12,393 nt of DNA from Candidatus Aenigmatarchaeota archaeon (GTDB lineage Archaea; Aenigmatarchaeota; Aenigmatarchaeia; QMZP01), in the NCBI GenBank assembly GCA_015520105.1, contig WAQT01000016.1, positions 1 to 12,393 on the forward strand. The letters run 5' to 3'. How positions within the stretch are numbered: the stretch's first letter is position 1; each line of letters starts with the position of its first letter. Below the pieces are notes generated by a model, which saw only the letters and a program-made list of their open reading frames with translations, ran no database searches and was not told the origin of the DNA. A program made the translations under genes and the position numbers. Positions 5,298 through 12,332 of the stretch are shown piece by piece.

Positions 5298-6332
5298 ATG
5301 GAGAAGCTTCTTGAGAGACTTGTGAACGCGGAGTCTATATCGGGTTATGAGAGCGCGATCAGGGACGTTCTCGCGAAGGAGCTGAAACCCCATGTGGACG
5401 AGATAAGGACGGACAGGCTCGGCAACGTGATAGCGAGAAAGGGAAAGGGCAGCCCGAAGATAATGCTTGTGGCCCACATGGACGAGCTTGGAATGATCGT
5501 AAAGCACATAGACAAGAAGGGTTTCCTTCTCTTCGAGCTCGTGGGCGGCTGGGATGACAGGATAATACCGGGAATGAAGGTAAGAGTGCATGGCTCAAAG
5601 AAGGCTCTTACAGGAGTGATAGGGATAAAGCCTCCGCATCTCCTCGAGAAGGAGGAGGCGAAATCTCCTGTCAAGGCAAAGGACCTCATGATAGACATCG
5701 GAGCGAAGTCTGATAAGGAGGTCGCGGTTGCCGGAGTGTCTGTAGGCGACTTTGTGACGAGGCATGGGGGTTTTGAGAAACTCCTCGGCTCGCGGGTGAC
5801 AGGCAGCGGGTTTGATAACCGCATTGGCTGCGCAGTTATGACGGAAGTCGCAAGAAGGATAAAATCCTTCAAAGGGACTCTCTATTTCGTGGGAACTATA
5901 CAGGAGGAGCTTGGCCTCATAGGCGCGAGAGGAAGCATACACGGGATAAACCCCGACGTTGTTCTCGGATTCGACGTCACCATGGCGGGCGACGCGCCTG
6001 ACATAAAGCCGTCGGAGTGCTCGAACGAGCTTGGAAAGGGTCCTGTGTTCCCTGTGAAGGATGGCGTCTCGGTCTCCTCTGCCGGCGTGAGGAAATGGGT
6101 AACAGAGACAGCGAAGAAGGCAAGGATTCCCCTACAGCTCGAGGTCAGCTCTGCCGGAGCGACAGACTCCTCCATAAGCGTTCTCGTGAGGGACGGCATA
6201 CCTTCAGGAAGCATAATGGTCGCAACAAGATACGTCCACTCCCCTGTCGAGGTTGCGGACATGAAGGACATCGAGAACGCGGTCAGGCTCGGCATCGAAT
6301 GCGTGAAATCCGTCCCGAGGTATTTCAAATAA
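5298..6332 (+). CDS. M42 family metallo-aminopeptidase
   Basis: A 344-residue M42 (TET-type) aminopeptidase, a cytoplasmic enzyme that trims peptides, usually as a large tetrahedral complex, downstream of the proteasome. The di-metal site is complete: H60 in AHMDELG, bridging D173 in GSGFDNRIG, catalytic E203 and ligand E204 in GTIQEELGLIGAR, D226 in FDVTMAGDAP and H314 in RYVHSP. Length is normal. The ATG at 5298 gives the family N-terminus with SxxSGxE (residues 13-18). It is divergent from the trm5-like gene through a shared TATA region. Family members have been annotated as endoglucanase or deblocking aminopeptidase; peptidase is the better-supported function. Confidence 0.95.
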   Translation: MEKLLERLVNAESISGYESAIRDVLAKELKPHVDEIRTDRLGNVIARKGKGSPKIMLVAHMDELGMIVKHIDKKGFLLFELVGGWDDRIIPGMKVRVHGSKKALTGVIGIKPPHLLEKEEAKSPVKAKDLMIDIGAKSDKEVAVAGVSVGDFVTRHGGFEKLLGSRVTGSGFDNRIGCAVMTEVARRIKSFKGTLYFVGTIQEELGLIGARGSIHGINPDVVLGFDVTMAGDAPDIKPSECSNELGKGPVFPVKDGVSVSSAGVRKWVTETAKKARIPLQLEVSSAGATDSSISVLVRDGIPSGSIMVATRYVHSPVEVADMKDIENAVRLGIECVKSVPRYFK

Positions 6333-6338
6333 AACGTT

Positions 6339-6809
6339 TCACAGGTCCAGGCGCATCTTTTTCATGTACTCCCTGAAGCCAAACCTCTTCCATGTCTTGA
6401 GGCCGGAATTGTTTCTCGAGTCAACATAAAGCTCAATATGCTTTATCCCTTTCTCCCTGAACCATTCCATAAGCTCCTCGAACATTTTCCTTCCGATTCC
6501 GGAGTTTCTATATCCTTCCTGAATGAAAGCGCCCGATATTCTTCCAATTCTTTTCGGGGAGGCATACGGTTTCGGTTTTTCAATGCTTCCGATGAAGTAT
6601 CCCACAGCCTTGTCGTCTGTTTCCGCAAGAACTATCCTGGCGTTCCTTCTTCTTATGTTTTTGAGAAGGTGCCTCCTGAATCCTCTTGCAGTCTCAGAGC
6701 CAGGCTTATAATAGGAGTCTATGTCTCTGTGGTAGTCAGCAAGCTGCCTGCTCAGAGAAACAATGGCGTCAACATCCTTTAATCCGGCCCTTCTTATTCT
6801 GACCTTCAT
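6339..6809 (-). CDS. GNAT family N-acetyltransferase
   Basis: A 156-residue GCN5-related acetyltransferase, transferring an acetyl group from acetyl-CoA to an amine. The acetyl-CoA loop is RNSGIG (101-106) in GYRNSGIGRKMFEEL. Upstream strands are RIVLAETDDKAVGYFIG (58-74), and the C-terminal IELYVDSRNNSGLKTWKRFGFREYMKKM is the classic GNAT ending. The substrate cannot be read from sequence; peptides, small amines or antibiotics are all possible. The start lies 27 bases from a GATATTTTTATC element, so it is probably leaderless. It converges with the M42 gene, with six bases between the stops. Confidence 0.92.
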   Translation of the reverse strand: MKVRIRRAGLKDVDAIVSLSRQLADYHRDIDSYYKPGSETARGFRRHLLKNIRRRNARIVLAETDDKAVGYFIGSIEKPKPYASPKRIGRISGAFIQEGYRNSGIGRKMFEELMEWFREKGIKHIELYVDSRNNSGLKTWKRFGFREYMKKMRLDL

Positions 6810-6829
6810 AGAAGAATTGATGTCTTGTT

Positions 6830-6841
6830 GATAAAAATATC
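6830..6841 (-). promoter_or_regulatory. TATA element of the GNAT gene
   Basis: GATATTTTTATC on the minus strand, nearly palindromic, centred 27 bases before the ATG and squeezed between this gene and the end of the radical SAM gene. Confidence 0.5.
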
Positions 6842-6854
6842 TTGCGGGTTACCG

Positions 6855-8708
6855 TTACTTTCTTTGCTTGGGCCTTCCTGCCCTTCTTCCAGCGGATTTC
6901 CGTGCCGTTCCCTTTGCCTTTCCCGAAGATTTGACCTTTCCGGTTTTTCTCGGCCTGCCCCGCCTTTTTGCAGCCTTTCCGGTAGCCTTTGCAGAAACCT
7001 TCCTTCCCGACGCTTTCGGGCGGCCCCTCTTCCTGATTCCGGATGCCCTGACGCTTCCGGTTCTTCGAACTCCCGATGCCTGTTCTGGCTGTTCCTTGCT
7101 CGCCGGAATGAACCCCTCATACACCGCCCGGTATTCAGGCCTTGCCTCCATTGCCTTCACATCTCTCCTGTAAAGAATCCTGTACTCGTTGCCTGTCACT
7201 TCCTTGTACTTCTCGAAGCTCATGGAATGCTCCTTCTGGTCCTTGTCCCTGTATATCTCAGGCATCACGTTGAATGTGCAGAACGGGATAACCTTCCCTC
7301 CCGGAACAGCGTAGTGTATCGTGCATCTCTTCACCCTCTCTATGTCGTAGTTGTAGAGGTCCATGAAGTGCATCATTCCCACGAACAGTGACTTGTAATG
7401 GAACGCTCCGAGCGCCTTGTAGTCATGCCTCACGAGAGCCTTGTAGATTATCCTTCCTATGTTGAAGCCCCTTGGCTGCTTCTCCTTGTCAATGAAGCTG
7501 TTTATCCTGAACATCATCCTCAGAGCTGTTATGTACCTGTTCTTCTTTCCTTCCTTTATTTCCCTTGCCTGCTCCCTGAGGTATTCGAGCAGACCCTCCA
7601 CGTCCACGAATCTCGGAAGGGGTATTATCTTTCCATCCACGTTGAAGACGTACGTCCCCATGCCGCACGCGAAGTGCGTTGAGAGCGCATACTCCGCTTT
7701 TCCTGTCATCGCTTCCACGAAATCGGTTATGGCCATTACCGTAGGCACGGGATAGAAGTCCTCCTTTGTTATCTGTCCTCCTGTCTGCTCCTCGAGAGCG
7801 GCTATCACGTCCGGGATGGTCACCCTGTACTTGTCCCTCTCCTTCCTCGGCATCCTTCCGACTAGAGAGACGGGCTGATAGTTCACGGACCTTATCACGT
7901 CGTTGTGCACGAAACCGAAGCGGAGAATGTCTCCAACCTCGCTAAGGTTCTTGTTCCTTATCACAGTGGGAACAAGCACTATTCCTATTCCTGCCTTCCT
8001 GCAGTTTTCCATCACGCTCGGAACTTCCCAGTGATTCTTCGGGTTGGTCTTGGGAGTCACGCCGTCAAAACTCAGGTATATCGTGTTCACCCCGGCCTCC
8101 CTGAGTTTCACCGCGTAATCCGGCTCGAAAGCGAGGTGTGCGGTTCCCTGCGTGTTCAGCTGAACGTGGTCGAACCCTTCCTCCTTCGCTATCCTCACTA
8201 TCTCAAAGAGGTCATCCCTGAGTTCCGGATTCCCTCCTGTAAGCTGAACAGCGTTGCACGCGACAGGCTTCTCGTTCTTCAGGTTCCTGAGCATCGCCCT
8301 TATCTGCCCTAGGGGAGGCTCATAGACGTATCCAGCCCTCTCGGCAAAGTAGAAGCAGTACCAGCAGTTGAGGTCGCACCTGTTGGTGACAGCTATGTTG
8401 GCCAGAGCCGTATGAGACTTGTGGATCCTGCATATCCCGCAGTCGTATGGGCATTTTGGATTCTCTTTTGTGACATGCGGGTTGGAGAGGCCCCTTCCGT
8501 CCTGCGCAAACCTCTCCGCCTTCTTATAGAGTTCGTAGTCTCCGTAATACAAATCAGTGAACTCCCCGTGGGTCCTGCACTTCTTCGCTATCCAGACCTT
8601 GCTGTCCTTCTCGTACACAAGAGCAGGAAGAATCTGCCTGCACTCCGGACAGACCGAGGTGGTTCTCCTTATCACGTTCACTTTTTCATGTTCCCCGGAA
8701 TCTCCCAT
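6855..8708 (-). CDS. Radical SAM enzyme, MJ0619/tetraether lipid synthase (Tes)-like, with basic AT-hook-like tail
   Basis: A 617-residue radical SAM protein. The SAM-cluster motif is C111xxxC115xxC118 (NRCDLNCWYCFYFAERAGY), with LTGGNPELRDD (156-166) and YLSFDGV (211-217) downstream. The N-terminus has C20PEC23 and C44 (KKCRTHGEF), suited to a rubredoxin-like iron site, then C86, C90 and C93; further cysteines (C348, C462, C477) suit auxiliary clusters. This pattern matches MJ0619 of Methanocaldococcus, the Tes enzyme that couples archaeal lipid tails into tetraether lipids. The catalytic part ends near residue 535, about the size of MJ0619. The last 80 residues are extra: Lys/Arg/Gly/Ser/Ala-rich, with RGRP at 561-564 and 583-586 and AGRP at 610-613, like AT-hooks. 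The gene is divergent from a GbsR-like regulator. A paralogous lipid or other role remains possible. Confidence 0.88.
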   Translation of the reverse strand: MGDSGEHEKVNVIRRTTSVCPECRQILPALVYEKDSKVWIAKKCRTHGEFTDLYYGDYELYKKAERFAQDGRGLSNPHVTKENPKCPYDCGICRIHKSHTALANIAVTNRCDLNCWYCFYFAERAGYVYEPPLGQIRAMLRNLKNEKPVACNAVQLTGGNPELRDDLFEIVRIAKEEGFDHVQLNTQGTAHLAFEPDYAVKLREAGVNTIYLSFDGVTPKTNPKNHWEVPSVMENCRKAGIGIVLVPTVIRNKNLSEVGDILRFGFVHNDVIRSVNYQPVSLVGRMPRKERDKYRVTIPDVIAALEEQTGGQITKEDFYPVPTVMAITDFVEAMTGKAEYALSTHFACGMGTYVFNVDGKIIPLPRFVDVEGLLEYLREQAREIKEGKKNRYITALRMMFRINSFIDKEKQPRGFNIGRIIYKALVRHDYKALGAFHYKSLFVGMMHFMDLYNYDIERVKRCTIHYAVPGGKVIPFCTFNVMPEIYRDKDQKEHSMSFEKYKEVTGNEYRILYRRDVKAMEARPEYRAVYEGFIPASKEQPEQASGVRRTGSVRASGIRKRGRPKASGRKVSAKATGKAAKRRGRPRKTGKVKSSGKAKGTARKSAGRRAGRPKQRK

Positions 8709-8729
8709 CTTATCACACTGACGCCAAAG

Positions 8730-8739
8730 TTTTTATGAA
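8730..8739 (-). promoter_or_regulatory. TATA element of the Tes-like gene
   Basis: TTCATAAAAA on the minus strand, centred 27 bases before the ATG at 8708; leaderless transcript likely. It lies about 14 bases from the TATA box of the divergent regulator. Confidence 0.5.
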
Positions 8740-8752
8740 TATTAAAAACATT

Positions 8753-8764
8753 AAATATTTATAT
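8753..8764 (+). promoter_or_regulatory. TATA element of the GbsR-like regulator
   Basis: AAATATTTATAT, centred 26 bases before the ATG at 8785. It supports that ATG over an in-frame TTG at 8764, which lies inside the element. Confidence 0.55.
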
Positions 8765-8784
8765 TGTTTTCCCATTGCTATATC

Positions 8785-9246
8785 ATGGACAGGGATATTG
8801 AGGAGAAGATATATTCCACTTTCTCTGAAGTCGCAAGCTCAATTGGTTACTCCCCGATACATGGAAAGATAATAGGCGCTCTCCTTGTGAACGGAAGGGA
8901 GATGCCGCTCAAGGACCTTGCCAGAAGGACGGGCTATTCCCTCTCAATGATATCCCTGAGCCTCGACCTCCTAGAGCTGCTTGGCGTGATAAAGAAGTTC
9001 AGGAAGCAGGGGGACAGGAATCTCTACGTCTCTCTTCAGGGAGACCTCCTCGAGGCACTGAAGAACGCTATAACCATGCGGGTGAGGAAGAGTGTGAAGG
9101 CCACGCTCCAGGACTTCGCTGTATGGAAGAGGGACGCCGAATCCAAGAAGGATTCCGGCACACTGAAAAGCATAGAGATACTCGAGAAGGAGATAAGGCG
9201 GCTGGAGAGGTATGTGGACATGCTCTCCGCAGCCAGGCTGCCGTGA
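8785..9246 (+). CDS. GbsR/MarR-like winged-helix transcriptional regulator
   Basis: A 153-residue DNA-binding protein of the GbsR-like MarR superfamily. Residues 21-85 are the winged helix: GYSPIHGKIIGALLVNG, then a recognition helix region LKDLARRTGYSLSMISLSLDLLELLGVIKKF, and the wing (GDRNLYVSL). Residues 86-153 are helical and charged, probably a dimerisation coiled coil. I chose ATG 8785 because the TATA element is 26 bases upstream; the longer TTG-initiated frame overlaps that element. It is divergent from the Tes-like gene with a 76-base shared promoter region, so control of that gene and of itself is likely. The ligand is unknown; relatives respond to small organic solutes or stress. 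Confidence 0.85.
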   Translation: MDRDIEEKIYSTFSEVASSIGYSPIHGKIIGALLVNGREMPLKDLARRTGYSLSMISLSLDLLELLGVIKKFRKQGDRNLYVSLQGDLLEALKNAITMRVRKSVKATLQDFAVWKRDAESKKDSGTLKSIEILEKEIRRLERYVDMLSAARLP

Positions 9247-9263
9247 CGAATCCGGCCCGTCAT

Positions 9264-9273
9264 CTTTAAATAA
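9264..9273 (+). promoter_or_regulatory. TATA element of rpoN
   Basis: CTTTAAATAA about 47 bases before the ATG, predicting a start near 9294 and a leader of about 22 bases that contains AGGAGTG (9304-9310), a good ribosome site. Confidence 0.55.
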
Positions 9274-9315
9274 ACATCACCACAATCTTATAGAGTTGTT
9301 CAAAGGAGTGGCAGC

Positions 9316-9510
9316 ATGATAATACCGATAAGGTGCATGACGTGCGGGAAGCCTGTGGGCCATCTCTGGGAGAAGTACAAGAAGGAGGTCTCGGCCGGAA
9401 GGAACCCCGCGAAGGTCATGGACTCGCTTGGCCTCGAGAGATATTGTTGCAGGTCCCTCTTTCTCACGCACAAGGACATGATTCCTGAAGTCGGGAGTTT
9501 CAGGAAATAA
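9316..9510 (+). CDS. rpoN: DNA-directed RNA polymerase subunit N (Rpb10 homologue)
   Basis: A 64-residue zinc-binding RNA polymerase subunit, the archaeal counterpart of eukaryotic RPB10, which helps hold the Rpo3/Rpo11 assembly platform. The family's N-terminus MIIPIRCMTCGKP is present. Zinc ligands are C7, C10, C44 and C45 (the atypical CX2C...CC motif, here RYCCRSLF). Length is normal for archaea. The ATG is preceded by AGGAGTG at 9304-9310 with five bases between. This is one of the few genes in this half of the window with a clear ribosome site and leader. Certain. Confidence 0.97.
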   Translation: MIIPIRCMTCGKPVGHLWEKYKKEVSAGRNPAKVMDSLGLERYCCRSLFLTHKDMIPEVGSFRK

Positions 9511-9570
9511 CCTCCTTTTACGGACGCTGCCGCAAGTCGCAAAAGGCGGTTGACCCAAAACACGCAATAA

Positions 9571-9632
9571 CCTTTTTATTGTTAACTTCGCCGCCGGCTA
9601 ACCAGATGGCAGTTGGCAGAAACGAACCCTGA
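9571..9632 (+). other. Short promoter-like segment with hairpin and 8-codon frame
   Basis: The 171 bases between rpoN and dnaG hold no gene. They do contain CCTTTTTATT (9571-9580), a TATA-like element. About 30 bases later an ATG (9606) opens a frame of eight codons ending TGA at 9632. GCTAAC (9597-9602) pairs with GTTGGC (9612-9617) to form a hairpin over that ATG. This could be a small RNA, a tiny leaderless peptide, or the remnant of a gene start; it could also be chance. Confidence 0.2.
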
Positions 9633-9681
9633 TCTTTCCAGAAATAACAAGAAACGGCTGAAATAAAATCGAAAGAAGACC

Positions 9682-10944
9682 TCACTTGAGGTCCTTTCTT
9701 TCCAGAACCGTTATCGAGGAGTAGAAATCATCCTTCTCCATCCCTATTATGGCCTTCACTCCGCTCCTTCTCGCTATGTCGTTAAGGTCCGCGTCAACCT
9801 TGCCGTCCATCACTATGGCATACGGCTTCTCCATGGACTTTAAAGTGCTTCCCAGCTCGCTGACAGGAACCTTCCCAAGAAGCTGGTTTTTCTCATCGAA
9901 TATGCACGCCGCCCTTGTTCCAACAAGGTCTTCAAGCGTCTTCTTGTACAGCTCTTTCTCCTCCTTGCTAAGTCTCGCTCCGAGCCGCACCCTGCTCACG
10001 CTTCTCCTGTCATCTCTCCTCTCCCTTGAACGCCCCGGCTGCCTCGAAGCCCTTCTTCCCCTCTGAGGTTTCTCTTCCTTTCTCTCTTTCTTCTTCTCAG
10101 GAAGCTTCCTCTTTCCTCCGGAAATCTCTTTTATGAACTGGCCTGCCGGAACCTTCTCCCTGAGGGCCTTGTAGACTTCCTTCTTTGTGAGCTCTTCCAC
10201 CTCCTTTCCCTCCGGAGCGACTGCTATGTAGTCTATGTCAGCCAGTGAGGTGAGCTCTCTCGCTATGAGCTGGCCTCCCCTGTCGCCGTCCACGAATAGC
10301 GTGGTGTTCTTCTCTTTCGCAAGCTTCTTTATAGCAGGAGGCATCGAGGTTCCCTCTACAGCGATTGCGTTCCTTATCCCGTATTTCAGGAGGTTTATCA
10401 CATCTGCCCTGCCCTCAACTATTATCACCTCTTCGGAGTCCATGAGGTTTGGGCCACACGTGAGGCCCTCCCACGTCGTCACTTCGCTTGCCCTCACAGC
10501 TTCCTTTATCTCCTCGGCTATCTCGCTGCTCTCCGGAACGCCCTTGTCTATGAGGCTTGAGAGTATCTCTTTGGACCTGTCCACAACATACCTTCTCTTG
10601 TCCGCGCGCGTGTCCTCCACATCCTCGATTTTTATCTCTGCTGTGCAGGGTCCTATTCTCTCGATGGTCTCGAGCGCGGCCGCAACTATGGCTGTCTCAG
10701 AAGAATCCAGCGATGACGGTATCGTTATGGTCCCCTCGGTCTTTCCTTTCTCTGTCTTCACCTCAACCTCTATCCTTCCTATCCTTCCTGTTCTCTGGAG
10801 TTCCCTGAGGTCAAGGTCGCTTCCAAGAAGCCCTTCTGTCTGGCCGAACACCGCTCCTATAATGTCCGGCTTCTCTATCACTCCTTTTGCCTTTATTCTT
10901 GCTTTTATTATGTACTTTATCGAAGTGGGCGCCAATTTTGACAT
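9682..10944 (-). CDS. dnaG: Archaeal DnaG-type protein (Toprim primase-like, exosome-associated)
   Basis: A 420-residue archaeal DnaG. In archaea this protein has weak primase activity and also binds the RNA exosome as a subunit with Csl4. The N-terminus (KYIIKARIKAKGVIEKPDIIGAVFGQ..., GLLGSDLDLRELQRTGRIGRIEV) is the conserved archaeal form. The Toprim domain has E178 in VEGRADV and D219/D221 in VDGDRGG. Residues 278-320 are a very basic, Arg/Lys/Glu-rich linker typical of the family, followed by the C-terminal domain. The start is the ATG at 10942-10944, nine bases from GGAGG; an in-frame TTG three codons earlier abuts GGAGG and cannot use it. The first 44 codons overlap the reading frame of the upstream Toprim protein, so the two genes form an operon. 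Confidence 0.95.
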   Translation of the reverse strand: MSKLAPTSIKYIIKARIKAKGVIEKPDIIGAVFGQTEGLLGSDLDLRELQRTGRIGRIEVEVKTEKGKTEGTITIPSSLDSSETAIVAAALETIERIGPCTAEIKIEDVEDTRADKRRYVVDRSKEILSSLIDKGVPESSEIAEEIKEAVRASEVTTWEGLTCGPNLMDSEEVIIVEGRADVINLLKYGIRNAIAVEGTSMPPAIKKLAKEKNTTLFVDGDRGGQLIARELTSLADIDYIAVAPEGKEVEELTKKEVYKALREKVPAGQFIKEISGGKRKLPEKKKERKEEKPQRGRRASRQPGRSRERRDDRRSVSRVRLGARLSKEEKELYKKTLEDLVGTRAACIFDEKNQLLGKVPVSELGSTLKSMEKPYAIVMDGKVDADLNDIARRSGVKAIIGMEKDDFYSSITVLERKDLK

Positions 10945-11302
10945 GAATATCAACCTCCTCTGGATATTTAGAGAGGACGTTAAAGTCCTCGATTCTGTTG
11001 CAGCCAGAATTCATAACACGGCACCTTAGTCTTCGGTTGGGATGAACCCCTCTTGCGTGAAGGAAACGTTCAAGCCTTGATGCGATTCTTCTCCCTTCCC
11101 TGTCGAAATCGGTGAGTATTATGACCTCCCTCTCCGGGGAGCTGGCTGCCTGCTCGGCCACCTCTATAAGGGGCCTGCTGTTTATGGGAATGATTCTGGT
11201 GATGCCGAGTTTCCGAAGGGCTCTCTCGTCCTTCTTTCCCTCGACAATGATCATTCTCCCTTTAAGTTCATCCAGCGTCTTTATAAAGCTTTCAGCGTCC
11301 AT
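10811..11302 (-). CDS. Small Toprim-domain protein (UPF0292-like) overlapping dnaG
   Basis: A single-domain Toprim protein: catalytic-type E21 in MIIVEGKKDERALRKLG and D65xD67 in VIILTDFDREGRRIA. Small archaeal proteins of this kind, often next to dnaG, have no established function. Members usually end shortly after the Toprim fold, which here would be near residue 118 (RIEDFNVLSKYPEEV). The open frame continues for 45 more residues (to 163) inside the 5' end of dnaG in another frame. This added tail is basic and not obviously conserved. The ATG is 26 bases from a TATA element; AGGA also lies six bases before it. The overlap contains dnaG's own ribosome site, so the two are co-transcribed. 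Confidence 0.83.
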   Translation of the reverse strand: MDAESFIKTLDELKGRMIIVEGKKDERALRKLGITRIIPINSRPLIEVAEQAASSPEREVIILTDFDREGRRIASRLERFLHARGVHPNRRLRCRVMNSGCNRIEDFNVLSKYPEEVDIHVKIGAHFDKVHNKSKNKGKRSDREAGHYRSGVRPDRRASWKRP

Positions 11303-11322
11303 ATATTTCCTGCTTCGGTGTG

Positions 11323-11332
11323 TTATTTAAAA
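11323..11332 (-). promoter_or_regulatory. TATA element of the Toprim-dnaG operon
   Basis: TTTTAAATAA on the minus strand, centred 26 bases before the ATG at 11302. Confidence 0.55.
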
Positions 11333-11340
11333 TTTAAAAG

Positions 11341-11360
11341 ATCTTCTTAAAAGCGAAGAT
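11341..11360. repeat. Short inverted repeat between operons
   Basis: ATCTTC and GAAGAT separated by eight bases form a 6-bp stem in the 181-base gap between the Toprim gene and the MopE-like gene. It lacks a T-run on the minus strand and is too far from either end to call a terminator. Nothing else of note lies in the gap. Confidence 0.25.
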
Positions 11361-11483
11361 TTGCACTAAAACTCAGGTTAGAAGCAAACAAAGACTGAAT
11401 TTCTCAGTTGTTATGGTAGAATGAGATAAAAATATTCATATAACAATTGAAGACTCTCGGTTTTCTTTGAGACAATGGTTTCA

Positions 11484-12194
11484 CTATATAGGGTTGCCAT
11501 TAACGCAGTTCAGAAGTTCTTCGTCTATCAGGCCGTTGCAGTTGTCGTCAATGCCGTTGCATATTTCCACCGCGCCGGGATTGATGTCCGGGTCGTTGTC
11601 ATTGCAATCTGTCGTGGAGGGATACCCATCGCCGTCATTGTCAGCAAGGATTGTTCCTGTGCACACGCCGTTTAAACAGGTATCACCGACTGTGCCCGGA
11701 TTTCCGTCATCGCATGGAATTCCGTCAGCGGGTATAAAAACACATTGTCCGGAAGAGGAATCATAGAAGTCGTCCGTACAGGAATTTCCATCATCGCATA
11801 CAACAGGAATTTCGCAGACGTTCTCATCAACAACGCCGTTGCAGTTGTCATCCACAGAGTTGCAGAGCTCTGAGGCTCCGGGATAAATGCTTGCATCATT
11901 ATCATTGCAGTCCACGTCAGAGGCATAGCCGTCTCCGTCTGCATCTGTTACTCCTGTGCATGTTTTGTTCTCCAGTTCAGAAAGCCTTGCCTCTATATTT
12001 TCAATTCTTTCATTGAGAGAAAGCAGATGGTTCATAAGGGATTCAATTTTCTCATTTATCTCTTCAAGTATTTCGAAAATTTTTTCAAACGGTTTTCCAT
12101 ACCCGGATTTGTCATGTTTCGCCATGGCAAAAGAGCTGGATAAGATTAGAATCGTGGACAGAATCGCGATCAAGAGGATATTAAGTTTTTTCAT
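11484..12194 (-). CDS. Secreted coiled-coil protein with two MopE-type metal-binding repeats
   Basis: A 236-residue exported protein. Residues 1-25 are a clear signal peptide or N-anchor (MKKLNILLIAILSTILILSS, then AMA). Residues 35-77 are heptad-patterned, a probable coiled coil that could oligomerise. Two MopE-type repeats follow at 84-125 and 185-225, each with D-x-DGDGY, DCNDND, PGA, E-x-C, DDNCNG and a terminal DE. They flank a Cys-rich middle (CDDGNSCT, CDDGNPGT, C-x-NGVC). Such acidic DxDGDGY loops bind calcium, and MopE of methanotrophs binds copper; most relatives are surface proteins of bacteria such as myxobacteria. I infer a calcium- or copper-binding surface protein, possibly acquired from bacteria. 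It stands alone, with its own promoter. The metal is not established. Confidence 0.88.
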   Translation of the reverse strand: MKKLNILLIAILSTILILSSSFAMAKHDKSGYGKPFEKIFEILEEINEKIESLMNHLLSLNERIENIEARLSELENKTCTGVTDADGDGYASDVDCNDNDASIYPGASELCNSVDDNCNGVVDENVCEIPVVCDDGNSCTDDFYDSSSGQCVFIPADGIPCDDGNPGTVGDTCLNGVCTGTILADNDGDGYPSTTDCNDNDPDINPGAVEICNGIDDNCNGLIDEELLNCVNGNPI

Positions 12195-12229
12195 AATACC
12201 ACAAACTTATCCACATAGAGACAATGGAA

Positions 12230-12243
12230 TTATAATTTATAAA
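12230..12243 (-). promoter_or_regulatory. TATA element of the MopE-like gene
   Basis: TTTATAAATTATAA on the minus strand, centred about 43 bases before the ATG, which predicts a leader of roughly 17 bases. Confidence 0.5.
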
Positions 12244-12310
12244 CTTAATGTTTTGAATTCTCAATAACAGTCGCACATGTTCATCAAAACCCGTCTCATA
12301 CCGGACTCGG

Positions 12311-12332
12311 AGCGAAGGGATATTCTTTCGCT
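12311..12332. repeat. Inverted repeat near the window end
   Basis: AGCGAA and TTCGCT, ten bases apart, can form a 6-bp stem; TCGCTGA also recurs just after. This lies in the final 199 bases, which hold no convincing gene. It may belong to the next gene beyond the window. Confidence 0.25.

Noticed and set aside
8764..8784. TTG start adding seven residues to the GbsR-like regulator
   Set aside because: The TTG overlaps the TATA element; the ATG at 8785 has archaeal leaderless spacing.
9620..9662. C/D-box small RNA between rpoN and dnaG
   Set aside because: CTGA sequences that could act as D boxes are present, but I found no acceptable RTGATGA C box paired with them.
10235..11029. A 264-codon open frame on the plus strand
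   Set aside because: It is antisense to dnaG and the Toprim gene; its Ser/Leu-rich composition is typical of a shadow frame.
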